Part shown: one piece after another, positions 14,144-21,460 of the stretch
Layout: every line of letters begins with the position of its first letter
Position numbering within the stretch: the stretch's first letter is position 1
Virus record (IMG/VR): IMGVR_UViG_3300042981_000019
Location: 1 to 25,180 of that record
DNA: 25,180 bases
Strand: one strand, 5' to 3'
Source of the DNA: a virus
Translations under genes and position numbers: made by a program
The notes under the pieces: model-generated
The model's input: only the letters and a program-made list of their open reading frames with translations
Database searches by the model: none
Told to the model about the DNA's origin: nothing

Positions 14144-14170
14144 CATCTCATCAAGATGAGGAGCCCCGCA

Positions 14171-15979
14171 ATGGGTCAGAACCACAGCCAGCCCACCTAC
14201 CTCGACAAGTCCGTGGTCTACACCACGCAGTACGCCGAGGCCACCGAGGGTGACGACGAGGACCTGGTGATCCCTCAGGACCTCACCGAGGTCCCCGACT
14301 CCGACCTCGCCGGTCTGCACAGCTCGGCGGTCGAGGCGTTCAACGCCCTCTACGACGGCGGCAACGCCCAGCTCTCCGAGGACGACCTCAACGCCCTGTC
14401 GGTGCTCACCGAGGGCATCGAGCGCGTGCAGGCCGAGCTCGACTCCCGCAAGGGCAAGGCAGACGAGCGCGCACAGGCCGCGACCGAGCTGGCCGCCCGT
14501 GCCGGCCTCAAGGGCGAGGAGAAGCCCGAGACCGACGCGGCACCCGAGGGTGACGCGGCAGCCGCCGAGACCAGCGGTGAGCAGACGCTCGCCACCGAGA
14601 CCAAGCCCGCCGAGATCCGCGTGAGCCTCGCGGGTCTGCGCAACCGGCAGACGACCGCCTCCACCACCCAGCACTCCGCCGAGGCCGAGGCGGGCGACGG
14701 GCCCAAGACGATGGCCGACATCGTGAAGGCCGCGCCGGAGTTCGCCGGCTTCAAGGCCGGCCAGGGCCTCGACTGGTCCGCGATCGGTCGTGGGCTGGAC
14801 CGCCGGTTCGGCTCTTTCAACCGCAGCCAGTACCAGCAGGCCCACGACTCCGGCCGTGCGCTGCGCCAGCAGGTCGGCTTCGCGGTCATCGAGAAGCCCT
14901 TTGCGCCGGACATGGTGCTCAAGAGCAACGACCCGATCCACATCGACGAGCTGCTCCAGCGCGCCGCCAAGGAGTCCCGTCTGCCGGGCAACTCCCTCGT
15001 GGCCGCCGGTGGCTGGTGCGCACCGAGCGAGACCATCTACGACCTGTGCGAGCTGGAGAGCCGCGACGGTCTGCTCTCGGTGCCGGAGATCGGTGTCACT
15101 CGTGGTGGCATCAACTTCACGCCCGGCCCGGACTTCAAGGACATCTTCGCCAACGTGGGCTTCGGCTACACCGAGGCCGAGGACATCGCGGGCGACTACG
15201 ACGGCGCAGGCGGCGGCTCCAAGCCGTGCTACGTCGTGGACTGCCCGGACTTCCAGGACGTCCGGCTCGGCTACGACGGCGTGTGCATCAGCGCCGGTCT
15301 GCTTCAGCAGCGTGGCTACCCCGAGGTCATCGCGCGCACCACGCGCGGCGCCCTCGTGGCCCACGACCACAAGGTGGCCGGGAAGGTCATCGCGGCCATC
15401 GCCGCCGGGTCCACCGCCGTGACGATGCCCGCTGCGCAGGTCGGTGCGGTCGCGCCGATCCTGACGGCCATCGAGCTGCAGGCCGAGCACATCCGCTACG
15501 TCAACCGGCTCGGGCGCAACGCCTCCCTCGAGGGCATCTTCCCGTACTGGGTGCGCGGCGCGATCCGCTCCGACCTCTCGCGTCGTCTCGGCGTCGACCT
15601 GCTCGACGTCTCGGACGCGCGGATCGACGGCTGGTTCACCGACCGTGGGCTGGCCCCGCAGTTCGTGTACAACTACCAGGACCTCACTGGGGCGGCCGGC
15701 ACCTTCGTGGCATGGCCGACCACGATGACCTTCCTGATGTACCCGGCGGGCACCTGGGTCAAGGGCGCGGCGGACATCATCACCCTCGACACCGTGTACG
15801 ACTCGGTGAACCTGGGGACCAACGACTTCACCGCACTGTTCTCCGAGGAGGGCTGGCTCGTCGCCAAGCTCTGCAACGACTCCCGCGCGGTGACCGTCAA
15901 CATCTGCCCGGACGGTGCGACCCACGGCGGCGTCTCGATCGACTGCAACGGCGCGGCCGCAGCCACCGCCGACATCTGA
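14171..15979 (+). CDS. Major capsid protein with N-terminal scaffold-like domain (602 aa)
   Basis: Residues 1-~180 are acidic and helical (QLSEDDLNALSVLTEGIERV, a Lys/Glu/Ala-rich coiled coil, then a TTAS-rich stretch), typical of a delta/scaffold segment removed by the prohead protease. The rest has HK97-fold capsid character: a conserved entry near PFAPDMVLKSNDPIHIDELL, GGWCAPSETIYDL, a glycine-rich loop, and a C-terminal region with ADIITLDTVYDSVNLGTNDFTALFSEEGW. All eight cysteines lie in the mature part. The second ATG (14171) is chosen because GAGGAG at 14158-14163 is 7 nt upstream; the earlier ATG at 14156 lacks a site. The gene follows the protease, and a hairpin lies on either side. 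Confidence 0.85.
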   Translation: MGQNHSQPTYLDKSVVYTTQYAEATEGDDEDLVIPQDLTEVPDSDLAGLHSSAVEAFNALYDGGNAQLSEDDLNALSVLTEGIERVQAELDSRKGKADERAQAATELAARAGLKGEEKPETDAAPEGDAAAAETSGEQTLATETKPAEIRVSLAGLRNRQTTASTTQHSAEAEAGDGPKTMADIVKAAPEFAGFKAGQGLDWSAIGRGLDRRFGSFNRSQYQQAHDSGRALRQQVGFAVIEKPFAPDMVLKSNDPIHIDELLQRAAKESRLPGNSLVAAGGWCAPSETIYDLCELESRDGLLSVPEIGVTRGGINFTPGPDFKDIFANVGFGYTEAEDIAGDYDGAGGGSKPCYVVDCPDFQDVRLGYDGVCISAGLLQQRGYPEVIARTTRGALVAHDHKVAGKVIAAIAAGSTAVTMPAAQVGAVAPILTAIELQAEHIRYVNRLGRNASLEGIFPYWVRGAIRSDLSRRLGVDLLDVSDARIDGWFTDRGLAPQFVYNYQDLTGAAGTFVAWPTTMTFLMYPAGTWVKGAADIITLDTVYDSVNLGTNDFTALFSEEGWLVAKLCNDSRAVTVNICPDGATHGGVSIDCNGAAAATADI

Positions 15980-15987
15980 TCGGAGCA

Positions 15988-16027
15988 GGCGGGGACTGGC
16001 CCCACCCTCACGGGACCGGTCCCCGCC
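15988..16027. terminator. 12-bp GC-rich hairpin between the two capsid genes
   Basis: Arms GGCGGGGACTGG (15988-15999) and CCGGTCCCCGCC (16016-16027) pair with one G-U. The loop is 16 nt. No U-run follows. The location, just after the major capsid stop and before the pentamer-like gene, suits partial termination or mRNA 3'-end protection. Confidence 0.6.
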
Positions 16028-16061
16028 GCAGCCACAACCGTTCGGACTCGAGGAGCAGCAG

Positions 16062-17192
16062 ATGGGATTCGCACCGGCACAGGTCGTCGAGGGACCACCT
16101 CGGCTGCCGCTGCCCTTCGGGCTGTTCTCCGTGGCCAGTCTTGCCGAGAGCGCCACGGAGCGCTGGGAGAACGGGGTCACCTGGGAGGCGCTGTCCTGCG
16201 ACCCGGCCGGGATCGTGGTCGGGGACTGCGACGCCCCCGAGGGCTTCCCCAAGGAGTTCCCGGACGGGCAGCCGAGCGGCAAGGCGGCTGCCTTCACCGT
16301 CTACGGGGCCTACAAGTGCGGCTCGCTGGGCCACGCCGACGCGCTGAACCACGGCCAGGCGCAGGCACGCGCGCTGCTGGCCGCCCGCGAGGAGCAGGGT
16401 GCTGAGGCCCGCCTCTGGACCCAGATGGCCCAGGACGTCGACAGCGAGGTCGTCGGCACCGCCGGTGACGACGTGATCGTGGTGCTCGGCACCCTGGAGC
16501 AGTGGATCGCGGACAACTACGGCAGCCTCGGGGTGGTGCACGCCAGCCGCAACGCGGCCACCACGCTGGGCCAGAAGGGGCTGCTGGACGCCCGTGGCGG
16601 GCAGCTGACCACCAAGCTCGGCACGCCCGTAGTGGCCGGTGGTGGCTACCCCGGCACGGGTCGGGCGATCCTCGAGGAGCAGGTGGTCACCATCACCGGA
16701 GCTCCCACCGGGGGCACCTTCACGCTGACCTTCGAGGGCGAGACCACCGCGCCCATCGACTTCGACGCCACGGCCGGTGACGTGCAGGCCGCGCTCGAGG
16801 CGCTCGGCGCCATCGAGCCCGGTGACGTGGAGGCCACCGGTGGACCGCTGCCGGGAGCAGCTGTCACGCTGACCTTCGGCGGCCAGTACGCCGGTGAGGA
16901 CATCCCGCAGGTCACCGCCACGTCCTCGCTGACCGGCGGCACCACGCCCGGTGTCACCCCGTCCACGAGCGTGCAGGGCAGCTTCACCCCGGCGGCGGCC
17001 GGCACCGAGTGGGTCGCCGCGTCCCCGGCGCTGTTCGGCTACCGCAGCCAGGTGTTCGAGGGCAGCGCCCGGTCTGGCGACCTGCTGGACCGGACCAACA
17101 ACACGCTGTACGGAATTGCCGAGCGGAACTACCTGCTCGGCTACGACCCCTGCGGCATCGCGTTTGCCGCCCTCACGTTGGGATGCTGCTGA
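16062..17192 (+). CDS. Second capsid protein, pentamer-like, with Ig-like insert (376 aa)
   Basis: The protein starts GPPRLPLPFGLFSVAS and ends GYRSQVFEGSARSGDLLDRTNNTLYGIAERNYLLGYDPCG. This matches the layout of what actinophage annotations call the capsid pentamer protein: a second capsid subunit encoded right after the hexamer protein. Residues ~210-306 are an inserted beta domain (GTFTLTFEGETTAPIDFDAT, VQAALEALGAIEPGDVEATG, and so on), a module seen in many phage structural proteins and likely displayed on the surface. AGGAG at 16051-16055 precedes the ATG. It ends in a Cys-Cys pair and overlaps the next ATG. If the role is right, it occupies the vertices and is needed in far fewer copies than the major protein. 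Confidence 0.6.
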   Translation: MGFAPAQVVEGPPRLPLPFGLFSVASLAESATERWENGVTWEALSCDPAGIVVGDCDAPEGFPKEFPDGQPSGKAAAFTVYGAYKCGSLGHADALNHGQAQARALLAAREEQGAEARLWTQMAQDVDSEVVGTAGDDVIVVLGTLEQWIADNYGSLGVVHASRNAATTLGQKGLLDARGGQLTTKLGTPVVAGGGYPGTGRAILEEQVVTITGAPTGGTFTLTFEGETTAPIDFDATAGDVQAALEALGAIEPGDVEATGGPLPGAAVTLTFGGQYAGEDIPQVTATSSLTGGTTPGVTPSTSVQGSFTPAAAGTEWVAASPALFGYRSQVFEGSARSGDLLDRTNNTLYGIAERNYLLGYDPCGIAFAALTLGCC

Positions 17193-17566
17193 TGGCCGGT
17201 CCACTGCTCAACGACGGGATCAACGTGCTGGAGGAGACTGCCCAGCCCGTGGCCGAGGAAGGCCAGCCGCTCGACGCGGACGGAAACCCGATCCCCACCC
17301 CGGATGCCGGTTCGGCGGGCGGAGGCGAGGACGATCAGCGCGCGGCGGCGTCCCCCGCGCCCGCCGACCCGGTGAAGGACTACGCCGACCTGCTGGCCAA
17401 GAAGGTGGGCGACGTGAACACCTACCTCGACAAGCACCCGGACGAGGCAGCCGACGTACTGGCAGCCGAGGCCGCGGGCAAGAACCGCAAGGGCATCGTG
17501 GCCGGACCGCACAACACTGAGCCTGCTGGCGATGGGGCCGGGGCAGCATCCACTGAGGAGAGCTGA
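17192..17566 (+). CDS. Acidic hypothetical protein (124 aa)
   Basis: The protein has an N-terminal Pro/Gly/Asp-rich disordered part, then KDYADLLAKKVGDVNTYLDKHPDEAADVLAAEAAGKNRKGI, a helical motif (yL...pdeA..vlaaE.aGknR) common in small actinophage head proteins. No function is known. ATG 17192 overlaps the previous stop (TGATG); an in-frame ATG at 17183 is the alternative. It lies between capsid and major tail genes, where head-tail joining proteins are usually encoded. Confidence 0.6.
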   Translation: MAGPLLNDGINVLEETAQPVAEEGQPLDADGNPIPTPDAGSAGGGEDDQRAAASPAPADPVKDYADLLAKKVGDVNTYLDKHPDEAADVLAAEAAGKNRKGIVAGPHNTEPAGDGAGAASTEES

Positions 17567-17567
17567 C

Positions 17568-18272
17568 ATGACCACCAAGTGCTTCGCCCCGCTGCTCGGC
17601 AAGCGGATCCGCGTCACCGTGCTCGACGAGTGCGGTGCCGTTGGTGCGCCCGCCACCGTGGACGGCTTCCTCGCCACGGACGGCTTCATCTCCGTCCAGC
17701 TGAGCGCGGAGGTCGAGGAGGGCACCGAGATCATCCAGCGCAAGGCGGACGGCTCGCTGTGCGTGAACGAGAAGTTCTCGGACTCCTTCAAGCGGTTCAC
17801 CGTCGAGATCGAGTTCTGCGGCGTCAACCCCTCGCTGCTGGGCATGGTCTCCAACGCCGAGCCCTACATGGACGACGGCGGCACCGACGTCATCGGCTTC
17901 ACCGTCCCCGAGGGCCCGATCGACAAGAAGTTCGCCCTCGAGCTGTGGACCGGGCTGTCCGGCCAGGCCTGCGAGCCGGGTGCGGAGAGCGCCGGTGGCT
18001 ACCTGCTGCTGCCGTTCATCCAGGCCGGTGTGCTCGGTGACATCACCATCAACGGCGAGGACAGCGTGACCTTCTCGCTGACCGGCGCCTACACCAAGGG
18101 CGGCAACCAGTGGGGCGTCGGGCCCTACCTCGTGGTCAACGACGCCACGGCCACTCCTGCGGCCCTGCCGACCGCGCTGGACCCGCTGGACCACCTGCTG
18201 CTCATCGACACCTCGCTGGCACCGCCTCCGAGCGCGTGCGACCCACAGCCGATGCCCGCAGCCATCCCGTAG
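17568..18272 (+). CDS. Major tail (tube) protein (234 aa)
   Basis: The protein is beta-rich, with a pattern typical of siphovirus tail tube proteins: GKRIRVTVLDECGAV, FISVQLSAEVEEGTEI, KFSDSFKRFTVEIEFCGV, then GYLLLPFIQAGVLGDITING and DSVTFSLTGAYTKGGNQWGVGPY. These subunits stack as hexameric rings around the tape measure. GAGGAG 7 nt before the ATG predicts strong translation. A hairpin follows the stop. The Pro/Ala-rich C-terminal tail (~35 residues) is probably flexible. It precedes the head-tail connectors, whereas in many phages the major tail gene follows them. Six cysteines is a high number for this type of protein. Confidence 0.7.
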   Translation: MTTKCFAPLLGKRIRVTVLDECGAVGAPATVDGFLATDGFISVQLSAEVEEGTEIIQRKADGSLCVNEKFSDSFKRFTVEIEFCGVNPSLLGMVSNAEPYMDDGGTDVIGFTVPEGPIDKKFALELWTGLSGQACEPGAESAGGYLLLPFIQAGVLGDITINGEDSVTFSLTGAYTKGGNQWGVGPYLVVNDATATPAALPTALDPLDHLLLIDTSLAPPPSACDPQPMPAAIP

Positions 18273-18273
18273 C

Positions 18274-18312
18274 CACCTCCGCCCGCTTAGGCGGGCACCA
18301 ACCGAGGAGGTG
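18274..18312 (+). promoter_or_regulatory. Hairpin that pairs with the connector-gene ribosome binding site
   Basis: CACCTCC (18274-18280) is complementary to GGAGGTG (18306-18312), which contains the Shine-Dalgarno for ATG 18317. An inner stem GCCCGC/GCGGGC (18281-18286, 18291-18296) with loop TTAG stacks directly on it. The structure starts one base after the major tail stop codon. It could act as a weak terminator, hide the ribosome binding site, or both. Confidence 0.55.
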
Positions 18313-18316
18313 AGCC

Positions 18317-19165
18317 ATGGAGGGACCCTGTAACTGGCCGATCAGCTACAGCGCGTGCGCGGTGGTCGAGGGCGAGAGCCTGCCCGAGCCACTGGCGTCG
18401 ATGAAGGACACCGAGGTCGAGCTGGTCACCTCGATGGCCACCGCCTACCTGTGGAACTGGACCGACCGGCGCTACGGGCTGTGCGAGATCACCCTGCGGC
18501 CGTGCCAGGCCGACTGTGACGGCCGTGCCCCGACGTTCTTCGGTCGTGGGCCGTACCCCGGCCTGCCCGGCGGCGGCGGGGCCACGTGGACCCCGGCGCT
18601 GATCAACGGCTCCTGGTACAACATCGCCTGCGGGACGTGCGGAGCCGCCTGCACCTGCGCCAACGGGCCGGCGTCGCTGGCCCTGCCTGGGCCGGTGGCG
18701 GACGTCGTGGAGGTGCTCGTCGACGGGGCCGTGGTCGACCCGGCGCTGTACGAGGTGCAGAACTCCCGCTACCTCGTGCGCCTCGACGGCTCGAGCTGGC
18801 CGCGCTGCCAGGACATGCTCGCGCCCACCTCCGAGGTCGGCACCTTCTCGGTGACCTACAACCGGGGCGTGGAGGTGCCCGCCGGCGGCCAGATCGCGGC
18901 CGGGGTGCTGGCCCTCGAGCTGGCGAAGGCGTGGTGCAAGGACAACACCTGTGCGCTGCCGCAGCGGATCCAGTCGATCACCCGGCAGGGCGTCACCATA
19001 GCGATGATCGACTCCTTCGAGGACGTGGAGAAGGGGCACACCGGCATCTGGATCATCGACGCGTGGGTCGTCTCGGTGACCAAGCCGAGGGTCGGCGGGA
19101 CCGTGCACAGCGTTGACCTGCGCGGGCCGCGCCACGGGCGGGTCACCACCTGGCGGTCGCCGTGA
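18317..19165 (+). CDS. Cysteine-rich head-tail connector/adaptor (282 aa)
   Basis: Placement after the major tail gene and before terminator- and gp10-like genes, together with a helical N-terminus (LVTSMATAYLWNWTDRRYGL) and a C-terminal helix-plus-beta core (AGVLALELAKAWC, QRIQSITRQGVTIAM, FEDVEKGHTGIWIIDAWV), resembles the head-to-tail adaptor family of actinophages, related to gp6/gp15-type connectors. The middle holds a beta domain (VVEVLVDGAVVDPALYEVQNSRYLV). Twelve cysteines are present, including the cluster ACGTCGAACTC, which could bind metal or form disulphides. GGAGG is upstream but may be hidden in a hairpin. It ends in a GTGA overlap with the next gene. Confidence 0.65.
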   Translation: MEGPCNWPISYSACAVVEGESLPEPLASMKDTEVELVTSMATAYLWNWTDRRYGLCEITLRPCQADCDGRAPTFFGRGPYPGLPGGGGATWTPALINGSWYNIACGTCGAACTCANGPASLALPGPVADVVEVLVDGAVVDPALYEVQNSRYLVRLDGSSWPRCQDMLAPTSEVGTFSVTYNRGVEVPAGGQIAAGVLALELAKAWCKDNTCALPQRIQSITRQGVTIAMIDSFEDVEKGHTGIWIIDAWVVSVTKPRVGGTVHSVDLRGPRHGRVTTWRSP

Positions 19166-19515
19166 GCCTGCCCGACCCGCCGCCGCCGGTCTACGATCCA
19201 TGTGTGGACCAGGTGTGGGATGACACCACGCGCACCGTCACCTGTACCGACACCGATGGGGAGGTGACCTCCACGCGCGACTACGACGACTCCGAGAACC
19301 AGAATGCCGACGCGCTGGCCGCCACCGCCGCCGCGCAGACCACCGAGCGTACGATCCTCGACGCGCTGGAGGCCGCGCTGGCTGACCTACAGGCGATCAT
19401 CGACGACACCAACTCCAACATCAACTCCAACCCCGCCGCCCGGATCAAGACCATCGCCCGGACCTGCCGACGCCTCGTGCGCATCGCCACCCGGGACCTG
19501 AGCGGGACGGACTGA
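19162..19515 (+). CDS. Small hypothetical protein with coiled-coil (117 aa)
   Basis: The protein opens SLPDPPPPVYDPCVDQVWDD, has an acidic short beta region, then an Ala/Glu/Asp helix (DALAATAAAQTTERTILDALEAALADLQAIID) likely to form a coiled coil, and a basic C-terminus. No function is recognised. The GTG start overlaps the connector stop and its own TGA overlaps the next ATG, so it belongs to the neck gene string. It may be a minor neck component or chaperone. Confidence 0.55.
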   Translation: MSLPDPPPPVYDPCVDQVWDDTTRTVTCTDTDGEVTSTRDYDDSENQNADALAATAAAQTTERTILDALEAALADLQAIIDDTNSNINSNPAARIKTIARTCRRLVRIATRDLSGTD

Positions 19516-20030
19516 TGGCCGTCGACCTCGTGACGCCGGTCATGGCTGCGCTGCGGGACAACCTGCGGCGCTACCTGCAGGTCAGTGTCGGCCGGCTCTA
19601 CATCTCGCCGGGGCTGGACGTGGCCTGGGACGACTGCTGCAACGGGCAGGCGTGGGTACGGCTGGTCTCGATGGCACCGTTCTACGGCGACACCCGGCGC
19701 GGGGCGCAGCAGCGGTGCGGACCGGACGGGATGGTGGTCTCGCTGGCCGTGGGCGCGCTGCGCTGCGCCGCCGTGCTGGACGACAACGGCACGCCACCCT
19801 CGGTGACCCAGCTCAACAACGACGCGGCCGCCGTGGGACGCGACGCCGCCGACCTGCTGGCCGCGATCACCTGCTTCGACCCCGAGGCGGTCGGGCTGGG
19901 CAACGTCATCCTCAAGCCGCTGCTGGTCGAGCGCTGGGACCCGCTCGGGCCCGATGGGGTCTGCGTGGGTGGAGAATGGCTGCTGAACACGACAGTGGGT
20001 GCCTGCCCCTGTCCCGACCCACTGGAGTGA
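19515..20030 (+). CDS. Tail terminator-like protein (171 aa)
   Basis: The N-terminal helix (TPVMAALRDNLRRYL), a core with WVRLVSMAPFYGD and MVVSLAVGALRCAAVLDDNGTPPSVTQLNNDAAAVGRDAADLLAAI, and an ending WDPLGPDGVCVGGEWLLNTTV look like the alpha/beta fold of tail-terminator/completion proteins (lambda gpU type), which cap the tube and join tail to head. Family identity is inferred from pattern and position only. It starts at ATG overlapping the previous stop. Eight cysteines are notable, with a Cys-Cys pair and a final CPC. Confidence 0.5.
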   Translation: MAVDLVTPVMAALRDNLRRYLQVSVGRLYISPGLDVAWDDCCNGQAWVRLVSMAPFYGDTRRGAQQRCGPDGMVVSLAVGALRCAAVLDDNGTPPSVTQLNNDAAAVGRDAADLLAAITCFDPEAVGLGNVILKPLLVERWDPLGPDGVCVGGEWLLNTTVGACPCPDPLE

Positions 20031-20032
20031 GC

Positions 20033-20347
20033 ATGCTGGTCTACGGAGCACAGACGAGTCCCTACGGCGAGCGCGGGACGACCTTCGAGGTGAACGACTC
20101 CCCGGCGGTGCGCCGCTACCTCGCCAACGGGGTGCTCTCGGAGGTGGAGGTCGAGACCAGGGCGGCCGAGCGCGAGCTGGACAAGGCCGGTCCGGGCGAG
20201 GGCTACGCACACCTGCGGGTGCCGGGGCTGCAGAAGGAGCTCGAGGCACGCGGGCTGCCCACCGAGGGCCGCAAGGACGAGCTGGTGGCCCGCCTCGAGG
20301 CGCATGACGCCGCTGCGGCCGACGAGGACGAGGACGGCGCGCAGTAG
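20033..20347 (+). CDS. SAP-domain protein (104 aa)
   Basis: Residues ~61-93 read LRVPGLQKELEARGLPTEGRKDELVARLEAHD, an evident SAP helix-extension-helix motif (L-x-x-E-L-x-x-R-G-L-x-x-x-G-x-K-x-E-L-x-x-R-L). SAP domains usually bind DNA. The N-terminal part (YGERGTTFEVNDSPAVRRYLANGVLSEV) resembles short segments found in phage neck proteins. Small SAP proteins are common among actinophage connector genes; they may contact packaged DNA at the portal end, though this is unproven. GGAG lies 7-10 nt before ATG 20033. Confidence 0.7.
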   Translation: MLVYGAQTSPYGERGTTFEVNDSPAVRRYLANGVLSEVEVETRAAERELDKAGPGEGYAHLRVPGLQKELEARGLPTEGRKDELVARLEAHDAAAADEDEDGAQ

Positions 20348-20349
20348 CG

Positions 20350-20769
20350 ATGGCCTCCAGCGTGCGGGTCACGATCAACATCAACGACCGGCGCGCGCTC
20401 CGCCTCGTGAACACCACCACCGACGAGTGCGCCAAGCGCGCCGCCCACCACGCCCAGCGCCGGGCCAAGGCGGGGATCGTGGCAGCCGGCCGGGTGCGCA
20501 CCGGGGCGATGCTGGCCTCGATCCGAGTCAAGAAGATGCGCAACCCGTCCCCGGTGTCCAGCTCCTACCGGGTGGGCTCGGACCTGAAGTACACCGTCTA
20601 CCAGGAGCGCGGTGTGCGGGCCGTGCACGCCCGGCCGGGCGGGGTGCTGGTGTTCAAGCCCAAGGGCGTCAACTCCTTCGTGTTCGCCCGCTCCACCTCC
20701 GGCTTCCCCGGTGCCCACTTCATGCGCGACGCGGTGCGCTCGCTGACGGTGAGCAGCTTCGTGCGCTGA
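20350..20769 (+). CDS. HK97 gp10-like neck/tail-completion protein (139 aa)
   Basis: The pattern RVRTGAMLASI ... SSYRVGSDLKYTVYQERGVRAVHARPGGVLVFKPKG ... GFPGAHFMRDAV is the hallmark of the HK97 gp10-like family: an N-terminal helix full of Lys/Arg, R-x-G-x-[LM]-x-x-S-[IL], a G-x-x-x-x-Y-x-x-x-x-E-x-G turn and a C-terminal P-x-x-F-[ML]-x-x-A-[VL] helix. These proteins act at the head-tail joint or in tail completion. ATG 20350 is 2 nt after the SAP gene stop, with no strong ribosome binding site, so translation is probably coupled. Confidence 0.75.
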   Translation: MASSVRVTININDRRALRLVNTTTDECAKRAAHHAQRRAKAGIVAAGRVRTGAMLASIRVKKMRNPSPVSSSYRVGSDLKYTVYQERGVRAVHARPGGVLVFKPKGVNSFVFARSTSGFPGAHFMRDAVRSLTVSSFVR

Positions 20770-20780
20770 GCGCGAGGTGC

Positions 20781-20797
20781 GTAGTACGCTCCGTGAC
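20781..20797 (+). promoter_or_regulatory. Putative leaderless promoter of the tail-chaperone gene
   Basis: GTAGTACGCTCCGTGAC ends directly at ATG 20798. TACGCT (20785-20790) is 7 nt before the start codon and no Shine-Dalgarno is present, consistent with a leaderless mRNA. 16 of 17 bases match 9808-9824. Confidence 0.5.
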
Positions 20798-21175
20798 ATG
20801 AGCCCAGCCGCGAAGAGCAAGACCAAGGCCAAGAAGACCGCACAGCCGCGCATGCCCAAGGACGCCGGGATCGTCATCGACGCCGAGCCGGTCAAGCCGT
20901 TGACCGTCCGCCTCGTGGGCGAGACCTACAAGATCACGCCGCCGAAGTCCTCGCTGGCCATCAAGCTGGCGGTGCAGGCCAAGACCGTCGCCAAGCAGGA
21001 GCCCGAGAAGGTCCTGGAGGTGATGGACGACTGGATCGACCAGGCCTTCGGGCGCAAGGCTGCGGACCAGGTGCGGGCCCGCTTCGAGGACCCCAAGGAC
21101 CTGCTCGACATCACCCACGTCATGGGCCTGATGGAGAAGGTGATCGAGGCGTCCACTGGGGACCCTACTTCGTAG
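20798..21175 (+). CDS. Tail assembly chaperone, short product (gpG-like, 125 aa)
   Basis: It lies directly before the tape measure, has a Lys-rich start, a small beta segment (PLTVRLVGETYKITPPKSS) and a helical body (EKVLEVMDDWIDQAFGRKAADQVRARFEDPKDLLDITHVMGLMEKVIEA). This is the usual layout of the first of two overlapping tail assembly chaperone genes in siphoviruses. The chaperone coats the tape measure before tube assembly and is not in the final virion. The ATG at 20798 is favoured by the leaderless promoter motif. A downstream open frame in -1 probably gives a longer fused form. Confidence 0.75.
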   Translation: MSPAAKSKTKAKKTAQPRMPKDAGIVIDAEPVKPLTVRLVGETYKITPPKSSLAIKLAVQAKTVAKQEPEKVLEVMDDWIDQAFGRKAADQVRARFEDPKDLLDITHVMGLMEKVIEASTGDPTS

Positions 21176-21456
21176 CCGTCCGCCTCGCGCAGGCCGCCGT
21201 GGAGAACTGGCGGCCGCTGGACGGCTGGGCGGTCTCGCGGAACATGCCGCCGCTGGACGAGATGGAGCTGCGGCGGTTCTGCAACCTCGTCTACTGGTGG
21301 GCCACCAAGGACGCGGAGAACGACGCAGCCGTCAAGAGGTTCGAGGCACGCCTGTGGCAGCCGCCCAAGGGCGTCGCGCCGGCACCCGGTAGCCCGTGGA
21401 GCCCCGAGGCCGAGAACGCCGCCTTCGGCGCGTTCAAGGCCGCAGTCAACGCATGA
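20798..21456 (+). CDS. Tail assembly chaperone, long product by -1 frameshift (gpGT-like)
   Basis: In the -1 frame, after GGG at 21158-21160, the reading continues as G-P-Y-F-V-A-V-R-L-A-Q-A-A-V-E-N-W and on through WRPLDGWAVSRNMPPLDEMELRRFCNLVYWW to the TGA at 21454-21456. The segment from 21176 has coding character, lacks a good independent start (GTG 21199 would omit the N-terminal part), and has the composition of the T part of gpGT proteins. The likely shift is near TGGGGAC (21157-21163), which is not a textbook slippery heptamer, so the exact point is uncertain. Alternatively the second frame is translated separately from GTG 21199. Confidence 0.6.
21157..21163 (+). other. Candidate -1 frameshift site TGGGGAC
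   Basis: The run of four G is 12 nt before the zero-frame TAG (21173-21175). Zero-frame codons are ACT GGG GAC CCT; the -1 frame is GGA CCC TAC. It departs from the usual X-XXY-YYZ pattern, so identity is tentative. Confidence 0.35.
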
Positions 21457-21460
21457 CGTG

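Noticed and set aside
14156-14170. First ATG for the capsid gene
   Set aside because: It has no ribosome binding site, and using it would translate the GAGGAG that serves ATG 14171.
13814-16297. 827-codon minus-strand open frame covering the capsid
   Set aside because: It is a shadow of the capsid gene, running through the hairpin and intergenic regions without any domain or ribosome binding site support.
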